Assembly: GCF_900316895.1 (NCBI RefSeq)
Contig: NZ_ONER01000027.1
Coordinates: 1-21,785, forward strand
From: an uncultured Methanobrevibacter sp.
GTDB lineage: Archaea; Methanobacteriota; Methanobacteria; Methanobacteriales; Methanobacteriaceae
Direction of reading: 5' to 3'
DNA length: 21,785 bases
Under the pieces are notes generated by a model that saw only the letters and a list, made by a program, of their open reading frames with translations, searched no databases and was not told the origin of the DNA. Below, piece after piece: positions 1 to 7,574 of the stretch (its first letter is position 1; each line of letters starts with the position of its first letter). Position numbers and translations under genes: made by a program.

Positions 1-54
1 TAAAACACAATAAAATTAATTAAAAAAGACAGTACACCCCATAGTGCAATTCAT

Positions 55-76
55 CCACAACTTGCAGAAGTTGTGG
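55..76. other. Perfect hairpin downstream of asnB
   Basis: A 9-bp inverted repeat (CCACAACTT / AAGTTGTGG) with a GCAG loop lies about 55 bases past the asnB stop codon. No clear T-run follows on the minus strand, so it is not a textbook intrinsic terminator. It may be an mRNA 3' end structure, or belong to something left of the window. Positions 1-131 otherwise hold only AT-rich DNA with no convincing gene. Confidence 0.45.
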
Positions 77-131
77 TATTCTTGCATTTTAAAGATAAAA
101 TAATAATTTAAAAAAAATAAGTTAAAAGATA

Positions 132-1577
132 TTATAAATATTGAGAAATGTCAGTGCCCTTAATAATCTTCTTCCTCAATATCTTGTCGATTCCTGTTCC
201 ATATTGGGCCGCCTTTTTAGGCCTGTAGGCTATCTCATAGTCAAGACCCTCTTCAAAGGCCAATTTTCTCAGGATGCTTTTCCTCATATCGTCATGCATA
301 GAAACTATCTTTTTGTTATCAGGAATGTTTAAAACCAATTCCACCAGGTTCTTATCCAAGAATGGCAGTCTCAATTCAACGGCGTTAAGCATTGAGCATG
401 CATCATCCCTTTCAAGATTAACGTGATACATGTTTGACATATCCACCCTCAAATCATAGTTGAGTGTTCCGTCAACAAAACTTTGCAGATAGCGTTTGTA
501 TCCTCCAAACAGCTCATCGGCACCCTGACCGGAAAATGCCACCTTCAAACCGTCTTCAGCAACCATCTTTGTTGCAAGATAAGTTGTAAGACCAACACCC
601 ACTTTCATCAGGTTATCATCACCAATTGCTCTGACAACTTCAGGCAAAGCTTCGCGAAGCATGTCCTCGGTTACTTCACAGATTTTCAATTCAAGATTTA
701 GGAATTTTGATGCATAGATTGCGGCTTCAACATCCTTTGAGCCTTCAGCACCAACTGCATAAAGAGTGATCTTCAGGGGAATGTTTTCGGAAATCTCCTT
801 TAAAAGCAGTGCAATATATGAACTGTCAAGACCTCCCGAAAATATTACGCCGACCTCGCTTAATCCATCGATTCTTTTGGAAACGCTTAACTTTAACATC
901 TTGTCTATTTTAGCTACATCACCTTCAAAGACCTTTTCATATATCGGCTGTGCCGGAGCTATATCATTCCAGTTAAATAGGATATGTTCAGGCTTTAAGG
1001 TTTCAATTTCATCAAATCCAACTTCTTTTAAAGATTGTTTTGAGGATGCAAATCCCTTCAAATCATCATTTTGTGCATAGAACAGCGGCTTCACTCCAAG
1101 AGGATCACGTGCAAGAGCCAGGTTTTCACCATCCCAGACTGCAAATGCATAATCGCCATCGGCCAATCTGGTTGCCATCTGGATGGCCTTTATGAGGTCA
1201 TCCTTATTGTAGCAGTCAATCAGATAAAGCAGCGCTTCGGCATCGGACAATATCTCCTTTTGAACACCCACCCTTGAAAGCAGGTTGGTTATTGTCTTGA
1301 AATTGTAGATTTCACCATTGAAAACCAATGTAAGATTGCCATTGCTTACCGGCTGCGGTTCAGATACCCTATCGTTCAAATCATAAATTGAAAGCAAGTT
1401 ATGGCCAAAAGCTATTGAATACTCATTATCATCACTGAATTCATCCAAATCGATATCAGTATAAATCTTATCCAAAAAAAGACCTGATGAGTCAGGGCCT
1501 CTGTTTTTTGAGGTTTTCAACATCTTAACAATATCATCCGCTTTTACGTTACCTTGAAGGCCTACTATTGAACACAT
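132..1577 (-). CDS. asnB: Asparagine synthetase (glutamine-hydrolysing), AsnB type
   Basis: Makes asparagine from aspartate, ATP and glutamine in the cytoplasm. The protein is 481 aa. Cys2 follows the initiator Met and is the expected N-terminal nucleophile of the glutaminase domain (about 1-200), which also shows RGPDSSG (26-32) and FNGEIYN (86-92). The synthetase domain has the ATP pyrophosphatase loop SGGLDSS (247-253) and SGQGADELFGGY (349-360). The length is close to the short archaeal AsnB form, shorter than the roughly 550-aa E. coli type. The start is fixed by the MCS sequence. No strong Shine-Dalgarno site is visible and a T/A-rich TATA-like stretch lies about 25-35 bases upstream, so the mRNA may have a very short leader. 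It follows the zinc-ribbon gene's neighbourhood on the same strand but probably has its own promoter. Confidence 0.93.
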   Translation of the reverse strand: MCSIVGLQGNVKADDIVKMLKTSKNRGPDSSGLFLDKIYTDIDLDEFSDDNEYSIAFGHNLLSIYDLNDRVSEPQPVSNGNLTLVFNGEIYNFKTITNLLSRVGVQKEILSDAEALLYLIDCYNKDDLIKAIQMATRLADGDYAFAVWDGENLALARDPLGVKPLFYAQNDDLKGFASSKQSLKEVGFDEIETLKPEHILFNWNDIAPAQPIYEKVFEGDVAKIDKMLKLSVSKRIDGLSEVGVIFSGGLDSSYIALLLKEISENIPLKITLYAVGAEGSKDVEAAIYASKFLNLELKICEVTEDMLREALPEVVRAIGDDNLMKVGVGLTTYLATKMVAEDGLKVAFSGQGADELFGGYKRYLQSFVDGTLNYDLRVDMSNMYHVNLERDDACSMLNAVELRLPFLDKNLVELVLNIPDNKKIVSMHDDMRKSILRKLAFEEGLDYEIAYRPKKAAQYGTGIDKILRKKIIKGTDISQYL

Positions 1578-1639
1578 GATATAATGTTATGAAATTAATA
1601 ATACTTAAAATTTAAAAAAAGAAAATAACATGAGCCAAT

Positions 1640-1915
1640 CTAATCATTAGCCCATCTTTTTAATTTAGGAAATACATCTTTCATCATTGCGCTTGCCTGC
1701 TCTTTGTCAAATTCAGGGTGAACTTCAACCATCTTATCAATGCAGAAATTCATCATTTCATCCATTGACATGTCTGATGTGAATTCTCCATCCTTAAAGC
1801 AGTATATGCAGTAGTCTTCATTTTTGCTGCCATCTGCATTGGTTCCAAAGAGTTCATCATCTGCCATAGGCATTGCACAGGATTGACAAAATTTTTGATT
1901 TTCAAATTCGTTCAT
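1640..1915 (-). CDS. Small zinc-ribbon protein (zf-ribbon_2-like)
   Basis: A 91-aa acidic cytoplasmic protein. Near the N-terminus it carries CQSCAMP (10-16) and later YCIYC followed by DGEFT, giving two CxxC pairs expected to hold one zinc. This matches the putative zinc-ribbon family PF12674, whose molecular role is not known. The C-terminal half is helical and Met-rich (MSMDEMMNF), as in family members. A GATGTGATA stretch just before the ATG can act as ribosome binding site. It is transcribed as a single gene: the ABC permease upstream ends at 1986 and a TATA-like box plus a 27-base element shared with two other genes of this window lie in between. That shared element is the best clue to its regulation. 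Function unknown. Confidence 0.8.
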   Translation of the reverse strand: MNEFENQKFCQSCAMPMADDELFGTNADGSKNEDYCIYCFKDGEFTSDMSMDEMMNFCIDKMVEVHPEFDKEQASAMMKDVFPKLKRWAND

Positions 1916-1946
1916 AGTATCACATCCTATCTATTATTTTAACTTT

Positions 1947-1984
1947 TTAATATTTAAAACATTTGAGAGCATTTGATAAGTAAT
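1947..1984 (-). promoter_or_regulatory. Shared upstream element, copy 3, with TATA box
   Basis: On the minus strand, 1984-1958 reads like the elements at 9798 and 11491: the first 20 bases match with a single A/T change, and the last seven are only partly kept. A TATA-like TTTTAAATATT follows at once (about 1957-1947) and the zinc-ribbon ATG lies 42 bases after the element. The element starts two bases past the permease stop codon. Its position just upstream of the TATA box is where archaeal activators or an extended BRE would act. Confidence 0.7.
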
Positions 1985-1985
1985 G

Positions 1986-2711
1986 TTAAAGTGTAACATC
2001 CGTTTTTGTAAAGTAGATATATGAGATAACTAATCCAATCACAAAAGTTGCCAAGATAACACCATAAGATACAGTTATACTTGTACCATATTTAACAATT
2101 TCACCAGAGGAAATCAAATATGGGCATACCCAGGGAACATAGGGCGCCCAAGTCTGTCCGTAAATCAAAATGTTCACCAATGCCAAGCCTGCCCCTCCAA
2201 CCATTGCTGGAACCATATTTGTAATCACCAATGACAGGAAAACAAATGGAGAAAATGTTAAGAACAGCAGCACGTTTGCAAAGAGAAGCTGGGTAAAACT
2301 GTCAATGAATAATTTTAAGCTAAATCCATCAAGGCCGGCAATAAAACCAAAGACAAGTGTTGATAAACTTGTAACAACAGTTAAAATCAAAATCCAAACT
2401 AAAAACATGACATATTTGCTTAACAAGAAATTTCCTCGGGATACTGGAATGGTCAACATGGTTTTAAGAGTATGCTCATTGTATTCCCTTCCAAACAGGT
2501 AGGAAATCATTATTGCAAAAAGCAGAACTCCAAATAATGCTGACATATACATATTTACATTATTGAACAGCAATTCAAAAGTATGGCCTTCACCAAATGC
2601 AACAACTGCGATAAACATTAGAAATGGAGGTAAAACGGCCCCCATTAAACTCAATAGAAAGATATTTGATCTTTTAAGCTTTAAAAATTCCATCTCTATA
2701 AATGTTAACAT
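1986..2711 (-). CDS. ABC-2 type transporter permease
   Basis: A 241-aa integral membrane protein with about six hydrophobic segments, beginning with the cytoplasmic MLTFIEMEFLKLKRS segment typical of ABC-2 permeases of the bacitracin/lantibiotic-export kind (BcrB-like). The motif GREYNEHTLKTMLTIPVSR around 75-95 is the conserved cytoplasmic loop that contacts the ATPase. It should form the membrane part of an exporter with the ATPase encoded directly upstream (stop at 2721; nine bases between the genes). A strong GAGGTGAT ribosome site precedes the ATG. The substrate cannot be read from the sequence; peptide antibiotics or lipids are possible. Confidence 0.85.
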   Translation of the reverse strand: MLTFIEMEFLKLKRSNIFLLSLMGAVLPPFLMFIAVVAFGEGHTFELLFNNVNMYMSALFGVLLFAIMISYLFGREYNEHTLKTMLTIPVSRGNFLLSKYVMFLVWILILTVVTSLSTLVFGFIAGLDGFSLKLFIDSFTQLLFANVLLFLTFSPFVFLSLVITNMVPAMVGGAGLALVNILIYGQTWAPYVPWVCPYLISSGEIVKYGTSITVSYGVILATFVIGLVISYIYFTKTDVTL

Positions 2712-2720
2712 CCAATCACC

Positions 2721-3638
2721 TCAATTATTGGAAACAAATCTTGTAAAGAACTCTTCCAAGTTTTCCTCACACAAATTCACTTTCTTAACATCAATTCCTG
2801 CCTTAACAAACAATGCATTAAATTTGTCCCTCATGCCCAGATGAGAATAGAGACGGATTGTATCGTTGTCAAATGTATAGTCCTCACTTTCCTTAAGACC
2901 CAATTCCTTAAAGATATTGAGCGCAAGATTAATGTCGGATACTTCAAATTCAACAAACTTGTTTAACCTGTCATGCAACTCATCTCGGGAGATTTCATCG
3001 ATTAAAACACCGTTGTCCATAAAACCGATGACATCAGCAAGATTTTCAATTTCGCTCAAAATATGTGATGAAATGAGAATTGTTATTCCAAACTCATGGG
3101 ACAATCTTTTAAGCAATGTTCTGATTTCCTTTATTCCAAAAGGATCAAGACCGTTAATCGGTTCGTCCAAAATCAATAATTCAGGATTATGCAAAATAGC
3201 GGCCGCTATTCCCAAGCGTTGCTTCATGCCCAATGAGAAATCCTTGAATCTTTTTGATTTCGAATCTGCCAAATTAACCATTTCAAGAACTAATCTAATT
3301 TTTTGAGGATCATAATCTCCTCTTATTCTTCCAATGATTTTCAAGTTTTCGTATGCTGTCAGATTCTCGTAAAATCCTGGAGTTTCAATGATTGAACCTA
3401 TTTTTGAATAGATTTCATTTGAATGTCTTTTAGCGTCTTTTCCAAAAAGAAATATTTCTCCGGCGCTTGGATATGTGAGGTTCAGTAGCATACACATTGT
3501 TGTGGTTTTTCCGGCCCCGTTTTTTCCCAAAAGACCATATATTTTTCCTTTTTCAACATGCATATTAACTGAATTCACAACCTTCTTTCTGGAATATGTT
3601 TTTGACAGATTGTTTGTTTCGATAACGTAGTCTACCAT
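2721..3638 (-). CDS. ABC transporter ATP-binding protein (BcrA/CcmA type)
   Basis: Energises the permease encoded next to it. From the chosen start the protein is 305 aa, with Walker A GKNGAGKTT (38-46), signature SLGMKQR (135-141), Walker B LLILDEP ending with Asp158-Glu159, and a switch His in LISSHILSEI. The C-terminal 90 residues are the usual BcrA-type extension. The reading frame opens earlier, at 3662, but the ATG at 3638 has GGGAG eight bases upstream and begins with MVDYVIETNNLSKTY, the normal family N-terminus, so it is preferred. The gene is separated from the DUF4013 genes by a terminator-like hairpin, so it probably has a separate promoter or depends on read-through. Confidence 0.9.
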   Translation of the reverse strand: MVDYVIETNNLSKTYSRKKVVNSVNMHVEKGKIYGLLGKNGAGKTTTMCMLLNLTYPSAGEIFLFGKDAKRHSNEIYSKIGSIIETPGFYENLTAYENLKIIGRIRGDYDPQKIRLVLEMVNLADSKSKRFKDFSLGMKQRLGIAAAILHNPELLILDEPINGLDPFGIKEIRTLLKRLSHEFGITILISSHILSEIENLADVIGFMDNGVLIDEISRDELHDRLNKFVEFEVSDINLALNIFKELGLKESEDYTFDNDTIRLYSHLGMRDKFNALFVKAGIDVKKVNLCEENLEEFFTRFVSNN

Positions 3639-3662
3639 GTTAAAAACTCCCTTTAAAATCAC

Positions 3663-3700
3663 TTAAAAAAAAAGAAAATGGAATGTTTAAAAGCATTCCA
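3663..3700 (-). terminator. Hairpin plus T-run after the DUF4013 gene
   Basis: TGGAATG (3679-3685) pairs with CATTCCA (3694-3700) across an 8-base loop. In the minus direction it is followed by a run made almost entirely of T (3678-3663). It begins two bases past the stop codon at 3702. Read on the minus strand, the loop holds CTTTTAAA, which could double as a TATA box for the ABC genes that start 41 bases beyond the hairpin. Confidence 0.65.
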
Positions 3701-3701
3701 A

Positions 3702-4538
3702 CTATTTTATTGATTCCCTATATATCAATCCGCAAACCCTATTGAAGAATACGCTGCAATAGGAGGTTACGAATAATGCTTCAATTATGGATATGACTGT
3801 TGATATGACTATTGCCTGATTGTTAACAGTTGCCGCAAATATTACAGTCAAAAAGCTCATGACAATTCCAATAGTCATGTTAATAATCATAAACACGATT
3901 ACTGTGAAGATGACTGTTCCAATATATTTGCCCCAACCGAGATTTGAAATATTTCCAATTATTTCACTAAAGTCAAATGCCTTTTTAATGCTGTCATGTG
4001 CAACCATATTGTTCAATGCCATAATCAGGATGAAATAAGAAACCACCATCAATAAAACTGAAATTATCATTATGACTGGCCATAATGATGAGTTGTTTGT
4101 TACCAGTATTGCTAAAAATGCCACAATCATTGAAGGAATAGCGTATACAATGCTTACAAGGAAATACTTTACTCCCTTGATAAACATGCCCACGATGTCT
4201 CCAAATCCTGGAAGGTCATCTTTCCTGTTTATTGAAAAGCTAATCACCTTATACTGGTATCCCATTATGAACAATGATACGAGGAATCCCACTATTAATA
4301 TCGCAATAGCCAAATAGATATCCGCATTAGGCAACTGTGAATAGCTTAAAGTTGATGCAGTAGCATTGGTTTTTTCTAAAGTGTCTACAATCATTCTGGT
4401 TACATCAACAGTTTTAAGGGTAAAACACATTGAAATCAAATCAAAGATAACAAATAGTATTCCCAATCCTAAAAGTTTTTTGATGTCATTGAAAGGATAT
4501 TTCAATCCTTCAACGACGCAGTCAGTAATGCTTGCCAT
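3702..4538 (-). CDS. DUF4013 family membrane protein (longer paralogue)
   Basis: A 278-aa polytopic membrane protein with about six to seven hydrophobic segments. The conserved core GYQYKVISFSINRKDDLPGF, followed by D-I-x-x-M-F-x-x-G-V-K, marks the DUF4013 family, common in Methanobacteriales and some bacteria; its function is unknown. The first 60-100 residues contain an extra membrane segment and a polar loop (about 42-75) not present in the neighbouring paralogue. It follows that paralogue by ten bases and is very likely cotranscribed with it and with the Xre regulator. The ATG at 4538 has an AAGGTGAT ribosome site just upstream. A hairpin terminator follows the stop codon. Confidence 0.8.
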   Translation of the reverse strand: MASITDCVVEGLKYPFNDIKKLLGLGILFVIFDLISMCFTLKTVDVTRMIVDTLEKTNATASTLSYSQLPNADIYLAIAILIVGFLVSLFIMGYQYKVISFSINRKDDLPGFGDIVGMFIKGVKYFLVSIVYAIPSMIVAFLAILVTNNSSLWPVIMIISVLLMVVSYFILIMALNNMVAHDSIKKAFDFSEIIGNISNLGWGKYIGTVIFTVIVFMIINMTIGIVMSFLTVIFAATVNNQAIVISTVISIIEALFVTSYCSVFFNRVCGLIYRESIK

Positions 4539-4548
4539 ATAATCACCT

Positions 4549-5280
4549 TTATATCTGCATTGTGTATAACAATCCGATTGATCTTGAATTGAATATGCTT
4601 AAGTACGGTCCGACAAGGAACATTGTAATTAGTGAGTTTATTATTCCGCCTAAAATGAATATTGCACTTGGGTTAATACCTAAAACAGCAGTGGAGATAC
4701 CAAATACTGTAAATATTATTCCAATGATTATTGAAACTACAGAGAAAATAACTAAAGTTATGACTATTAATCCCAATAATGTTGCAATGCATTCAAACCA
4801 TCCGATTTCATCTATGACCTCTTTTATCTCACTTATAGCAAATGCTTTTGAGAATGCTCCATCATTATATGCCATATGACATATTCCCATTTGAATCATC
4901 AGCTCTGCAACGACAAAAGCGACAAATGTCATTATACATCCGATAATCATTATTGCGGATGCTGCAACACCATTTGCCTGTCCTGCAACAACGGCAAAGA
5001 CAAAAAAGATAATAATCGGCAGGAGCAGATACAAAATCTGAACAATCACAACCTTTACACCATCAACAAACATGCTTATCAAATCTTCAAAGTCAGGCAA
5101 TGGGTCCCTACCGTTGATAACCCCATGTACCGCAGTGTTAATAACTCTATAATTATAACCAGTAATCAGAAATGCTGGAAGTAATAATAAAGTGAATAAA
5201 CAAATAACTCCTAATATCACTAAAGTTTTCCAGTCCTTAGCGGAATATTCCAGTGAATCTTTGTATATATCTAAAATCAT
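4549..5280 (-). CDS. DUF4013 family membrane protein (shorter paralogue)
   Basis: A 243-aa polytopic membrane protein. After a short soluble N-terminus (MILDIYKDSLEYSAKDWKT) come about six hydrophobic segments. The core GYNYRVINTAVHGVINGRDP followed by LPDFEDLISMFVDGVK matches the same DUF4013 core in the next gene, so the two are tandem paralogues that could form a hetero-oligomer. No catalytic motif is visible. It starts ten bases after the Xre regulator gene, with a GGTGAT-type ribosome site in the gap, which points to a three-gene operon. The regulator may respond to a membrane signal relayed by these proteins, but that is inference. Confidence 0.8.
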   Translation of the reverse strand: MILDIYKDSLEYSAKDWKTLVILGVICLFTLLLLPAFLITGYNYRVINTAVHGVINGRDPLPDFEDLISMFVDGVKVVIVQILYLLLPIIIFFVFAVVAGQANGVAASAIMIIGCIMTFVAFVVAELMIQMGICHMAYNDGAFSKAFAISEIKEVIDEIGWFECIATLLGLIVITLVIFSVVSIIIGIIFTVFGISTAVLGINPSAIFILGGIINSLITMFLVGPYLSIFNSRSIGLLYTMQI

Positions 5281-5290
5281 TTTTTATCAC

Positions 5291-5527
5291 CTAATAGTAG
5301 TCATCATCAAAGATAAATATTTCTTCCATGACAAAGTATTTTTCTCGATCTCCTTTAAACATTATTTTATTAAAAACCTGGGTTATTTCATAAGCTAAAA
5401 ATAAAGATGGATTATACCTCCCATTTTCAAGCGCATTAATGGTTTGTCGGGTAACTCCAACTTTATCACCCAATTCTTTTTGGCTCATCTTGAGCTCCTG
5501 TCTTAAATATTTAATCATGGTTCTCAT
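5291..5527 (-). CDS. Xre family helix-turn-helix regulator
   Basis: A compact DNA-binding protein of 78 aa from the chosen start. Residues about 13-37 (MSQKELGDKVGVTRQTINAL, then ENGRYNPSL) form the canonical Cro/C1 helix-turn-helix. The tail is short and ends in the acidic stretch FIFDDDYY. The frame opens at 5554, but the ATG at 5527 (MRTMIKYLRQ) is the usual family start and has GTGGA six bases upstream; the ATG at 5518 is also possible. It is the first gene of an operon with two DUF4013 membrane proteins, and such regulators commonly control their own operon. Its target is not visible. Confidence 0.85.
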   Translation of the reverse strand: MRTMIKYLRQELKMSQKELGDKVGVTRQTINALENGRYNPSLFLAYEITQVFNKIMFKGDREKYFVMEEIFIFDDDYY

Positions 5528-5555
5528 AGTAATCCACAAATTAATTTTTTGCAAA

Positions 5556-5572
5556 AAGTATTTAAGTACTTC
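5556..5572 (-). promoter_or_regulatory. Probable promoter of the Xre-DUF4013 operon
   Basis: On the minus strand AGTACTTAAATACT (5571-5558) is a TATA-like box about 30 bases upstream of the Xre start codon, leaving a short leader. It is nearly palindromic, so it could also be a site where the Xre protein represses its own operon. Confidence 0.4.
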
Positions 5573-5802
5573 AGTAATTATGTTAAAAACTAATTACTTA
5601 TGTTAATCTTACATTACATAGTATATAAATTTAACGGTTTTTATAAAAATCAATATAATCCAATGAAAAAATAAAATATAAACTAAAAATCTATTAAATC
5701 TTATAAAAAAGAGTTTTAATATAAATTTAATAATTAAAATAAATATTTATTCTAAAATTAATATTTAAGAAAAAATAAATTAATTTTTTTAAAAAAACTA
5801 AA

Positions 5803-5946
5803 AACGAAAGATTTATATATGAGGTAATGCATCTTTAACATATGTAACATATCTATAACAGATTTTGTTGCAAAAAATGGTTCCAAGCAGAAATCAAACT
5901 TATATAATTATCAACCCATTTTCCTAAAAATAAAACTGCTTGGACC
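5803..5946 (+). promoter_or_regulatory. Orphan promoter followed by a long inverted repeat
   Basis: The gene-free stretch 5528-5945 is mostly A/T. Near its right end CGAAAG plus ATTTATATATG (5805-5821) is a good archaeal BRE-TATA pair reading rightward, predicting a transcript start near 5840-5845. No plausible gene follows. Instead GGTTCCAAGCAG (5879-5890) pairs with CTGCTTGGACC (5936-5946) as an 11-bp stem with one bulged T and a 45-base loop. A 16-codon reading frame starts at 5877 but has no support. Either a short structured RNA is made, or the stem is a 3' element of the PAP2 gene, whose stop codon touches its right arm; on that strand the stem is followed by ATTTTTT. Confidence 0.4.
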
Positions 5947-6503
5947 TAAACTCTCACTCGTGTTTTAAACCTGTTGACAATCCATGCACCTAAAATACCG
6001 ATTACCGCACCTGCCAGGACATCGCCAGGGTAGTGCACACCAACATACATTCTGGAAAATGGAATGGTAACCGCAAATAGGATTAAGGCAGCATCAATTA
6101 TTTTATAATGTTTTTTAGCCAATTCTTTCATGTTCAACACAAAAAATGTTACGAATGACACTGTTGAAGAGGTATGGCCTGACGGGAATGAAAGAGGATC
6201 ATTTTCCGTAATCAGCAAATGTACATTATCCAAGGTCAAAAAAGGTCTTGGTTCCCTAATCAGATGCTTTAAGATAGCTACAACAATATCTGAACATAAG
6301 AATGCAACCAATGTCAAAATACCAATTCTCTTAAGAGTTTTCTTATCTTTCAGATGTGCATATAATATAATAGCAATCAACACGACCACTAATACCTTAA
6401 ATCCCCCAAAATGAGTTACTACAGGCATTATAGCATCAAAAATCGGATTTTGAAAATTATGATTGAAAAAATAAAATAAATCTACATTAACATTAGCAAA
6501 CAT
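5946..6503 (-). CDS. PAP2 family membrane phosphatase
   Basis: A 185-aa integral membrane protein of the type 2 phosphatidic acid phosphatase family. All three catalytic motifs are present: K79-x6-R86-P87, PSGH (107-110), and S150-R151-x5-H157-x3-D161. Members remove phosphate from lipid phosphates or pyrophosphates; in an archaeon a polyprenyl or archaetidyl lipid is likely, but the substrate is not shown. The frame is open back to 6662, but that part overlaps azlD in another frame. The ATG at 6503 has AAAGGAG seven bases upstream and gives a normal family N-terminus. It follows azlD by 29 bases and may be read from the same transcript. Confidence 0.9.
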   Translation of the reverse strand: MFANVNVDLFYFFNHNFQNPIFDAIMPVVTHFGGFKVLVVVLIAIILYAHLKDKKTLKRIGILTLVAFLCSDIVVAILKHLIREPRPFLTLDNVHLLITENDPLSFPSGHTSSTVSFVTFFVLNMKELAKKHYKIIDAALILFAVTIPFSRMYVGVHYPGDVLAGAVIGILGAWIVNRFKTRVRV

Positions 6504-6532
6504 TATAAATCTCCTTTTTATCCTATAATCAA

Positions 6533-6847
6533 TTAAAAGAACGGTACGATTGAATAGACTGCAATTAAAATAACCACAGTCAATATTACAATAGCTCCAA
6601 GGGGAACCTTCTTCCAGGCAAGTCCCGCTGCAACAATAGCTCCTATCAGACCTATATACCATAACTGATTGTCAACTGTCAGAACTCCCGGACATATAAG
6701 TGCTGCAAGAGCAGTGTAAGGAATTAGATTCAGGAATTTCTCCACCTTAGGAGGAAAATCCAACTTATCAATGAACAATGCAGGAATCAGCCTTGGAATG
6801 AATGTTACAACTGCACAGCCTAAAATAACCACAGCCATATAATCCAT
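6533..6847 (-). CDS. azlD: AzlD family branched-chain amino acid transport protein
   Basis: A 104-aa membrane protein with three to four hydrophobic segments. The N-terminal pattern of a hydrophobic helix ending in TFIPRLIPALFI, then FLNLIPYTALAALICPGVL, is characteristic of AzlD. With AzlC it forms an LIV-E-type exporter for branched-chain amino acids or analogues. Its ATG overlaps the azlC stop codon by one base (TGATG), so the two are translationally coupled. Length and order (C then D) are normal. Confidence 0.9.
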   Translation of the reverse strand: MDYMAVVILGCAVVTFIPRLIPALFIDKLDFPPKVEKFLNLIPYTALAALICPGVLTVDNQLWYIGLIGAIVAAGLAWKKVPLGAIVILTVVILIAVYSIVPFF

Positions 6848-7539
6848 CAGACATCACCTGAAATCAAGTATTCATCATCAACTATATACATTCCAATTGC
6901 AGCTCCAACCAAAGTGGAAACTATTAAAGACCAATTGCCCAAAAACTGACTTAAGACAATGTTTAAAACTGCAGTTATCAATACCAGAAGCGCAATCTGT
7001 TTGGATTCCTTTACAGCAGGTGTTAAAATAGCTACAAACAATGCATACAATGAAATGTTGAAACTGTTTGTGACAATTACCGGAAGCAGGTCCAAAAGGA
7101 CAACTCCTATTCCCGCTCCCAAACACCAGCTCAGCCATGCAGTTATCGCAATTCCAAGATATGTCCATATGCTTGAATCTTCACTTAATGAAAACATTGC
7201 AAATGATTCATCAACAGTCACATGGGCGGCCAATATGTTTAAAGGAGTGTTGGAATCCTCAATCTGGTTCAGGACACAAGTTGACATCACAAAATACCTT
7301 AAGTTAACTACAAAATTAGTCAATATGATTGCCATTGCAGTTGCGCCGCTCAAAACCATGGATGCCGCAATAATCTGGCCTGCTCCCGCATATACAAGAA
7401 AAGACATTGAAATGGTCTCAAGAGGAGTCATTCCTGCCTTTATAGCAATTGCAGCATATCCAATACCCATTGGAACATATCCAAATGTAATCGGAATACC
7501 CTTTTTGGCACCATCAATAAATTTAGCAGTCCTTGAAAT
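6847..7539 (-). CDS. azlC: AzlC family amino acid exporter, apparent ATT start
   Basis: Large subunit of the AzlCD exporter. The first ATG in frame is at 7470 and gives 207 aa, but homology-like sequence continues upstream without a stop: the codons before it read as SRTAKFIDGAKKGIPITFGY, ending in VPM. This is the expected AzlC N-terminus (basic residues, G-I-P-I, then the first helix). No ATG, GTG or TTG occurs in that upstream part. GGGGAG at 7550-7545 stands five bases before ATT at 7539, so ATT is the most likely start and gives about 230 aa, the usual family length. LVYAGAGQIIAASM is the conserved second-helix region. A T-rich run (7567-7551) just after the metX stop may end that transcript. 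Confidence 0.8.
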   Translation of the reverse strand: MSRTAKFIDGAKKGIPITFGYVPMGIGYAAIAIKAGMTPLETISMSFLVYAGAGQIIAASMVLSGATAMAIILTNFVVNLRYFVMSTCVLNQIEDSNTPLNILAAHVTVDESFAMFSLSEDSSIWTYLGIAITAWLSWCLGAGIGVVLLDLLPVIVTNSFNISLYALFVAILTPAVKESKQIALLVLITAVLNIVLSQFLGNWSLIVSTLVGAAIGMYIVDDEYLISGDV

Positions 7540-7574
7540 AATATCTCCCCAAAAAAAATTAAAAAAAGTGTAAT

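Noticed and set aside
1..116. Possible end of a plus-strand gene entering from the left
   Set aside because: A stop codon opens the window in the only long frame, and the translated text has no family features; the segment is better seen as intergenic DNA with a hairpin.
5877..5927. A 16-codon frame after the orphan promoter
   Set aside because: It has no ribosome site and covers one arm of the inverted repeat, so an RNA structure explains the sequence better.
6504..6662. Extra 53 N-terminal residues for the PAP2 protein
   Set aside because: The stretch overlaps azlD in another frame, is Cys-rich and unlike the family, and the ATG at 6503 has a good AAAGGAG site.
6959..7573. A 204-codon plus-strand frame opposite azlC
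   Set aside because: It lies antisense to a clear AzlC protein, shows no recognisable motif, and has no ribosome site.
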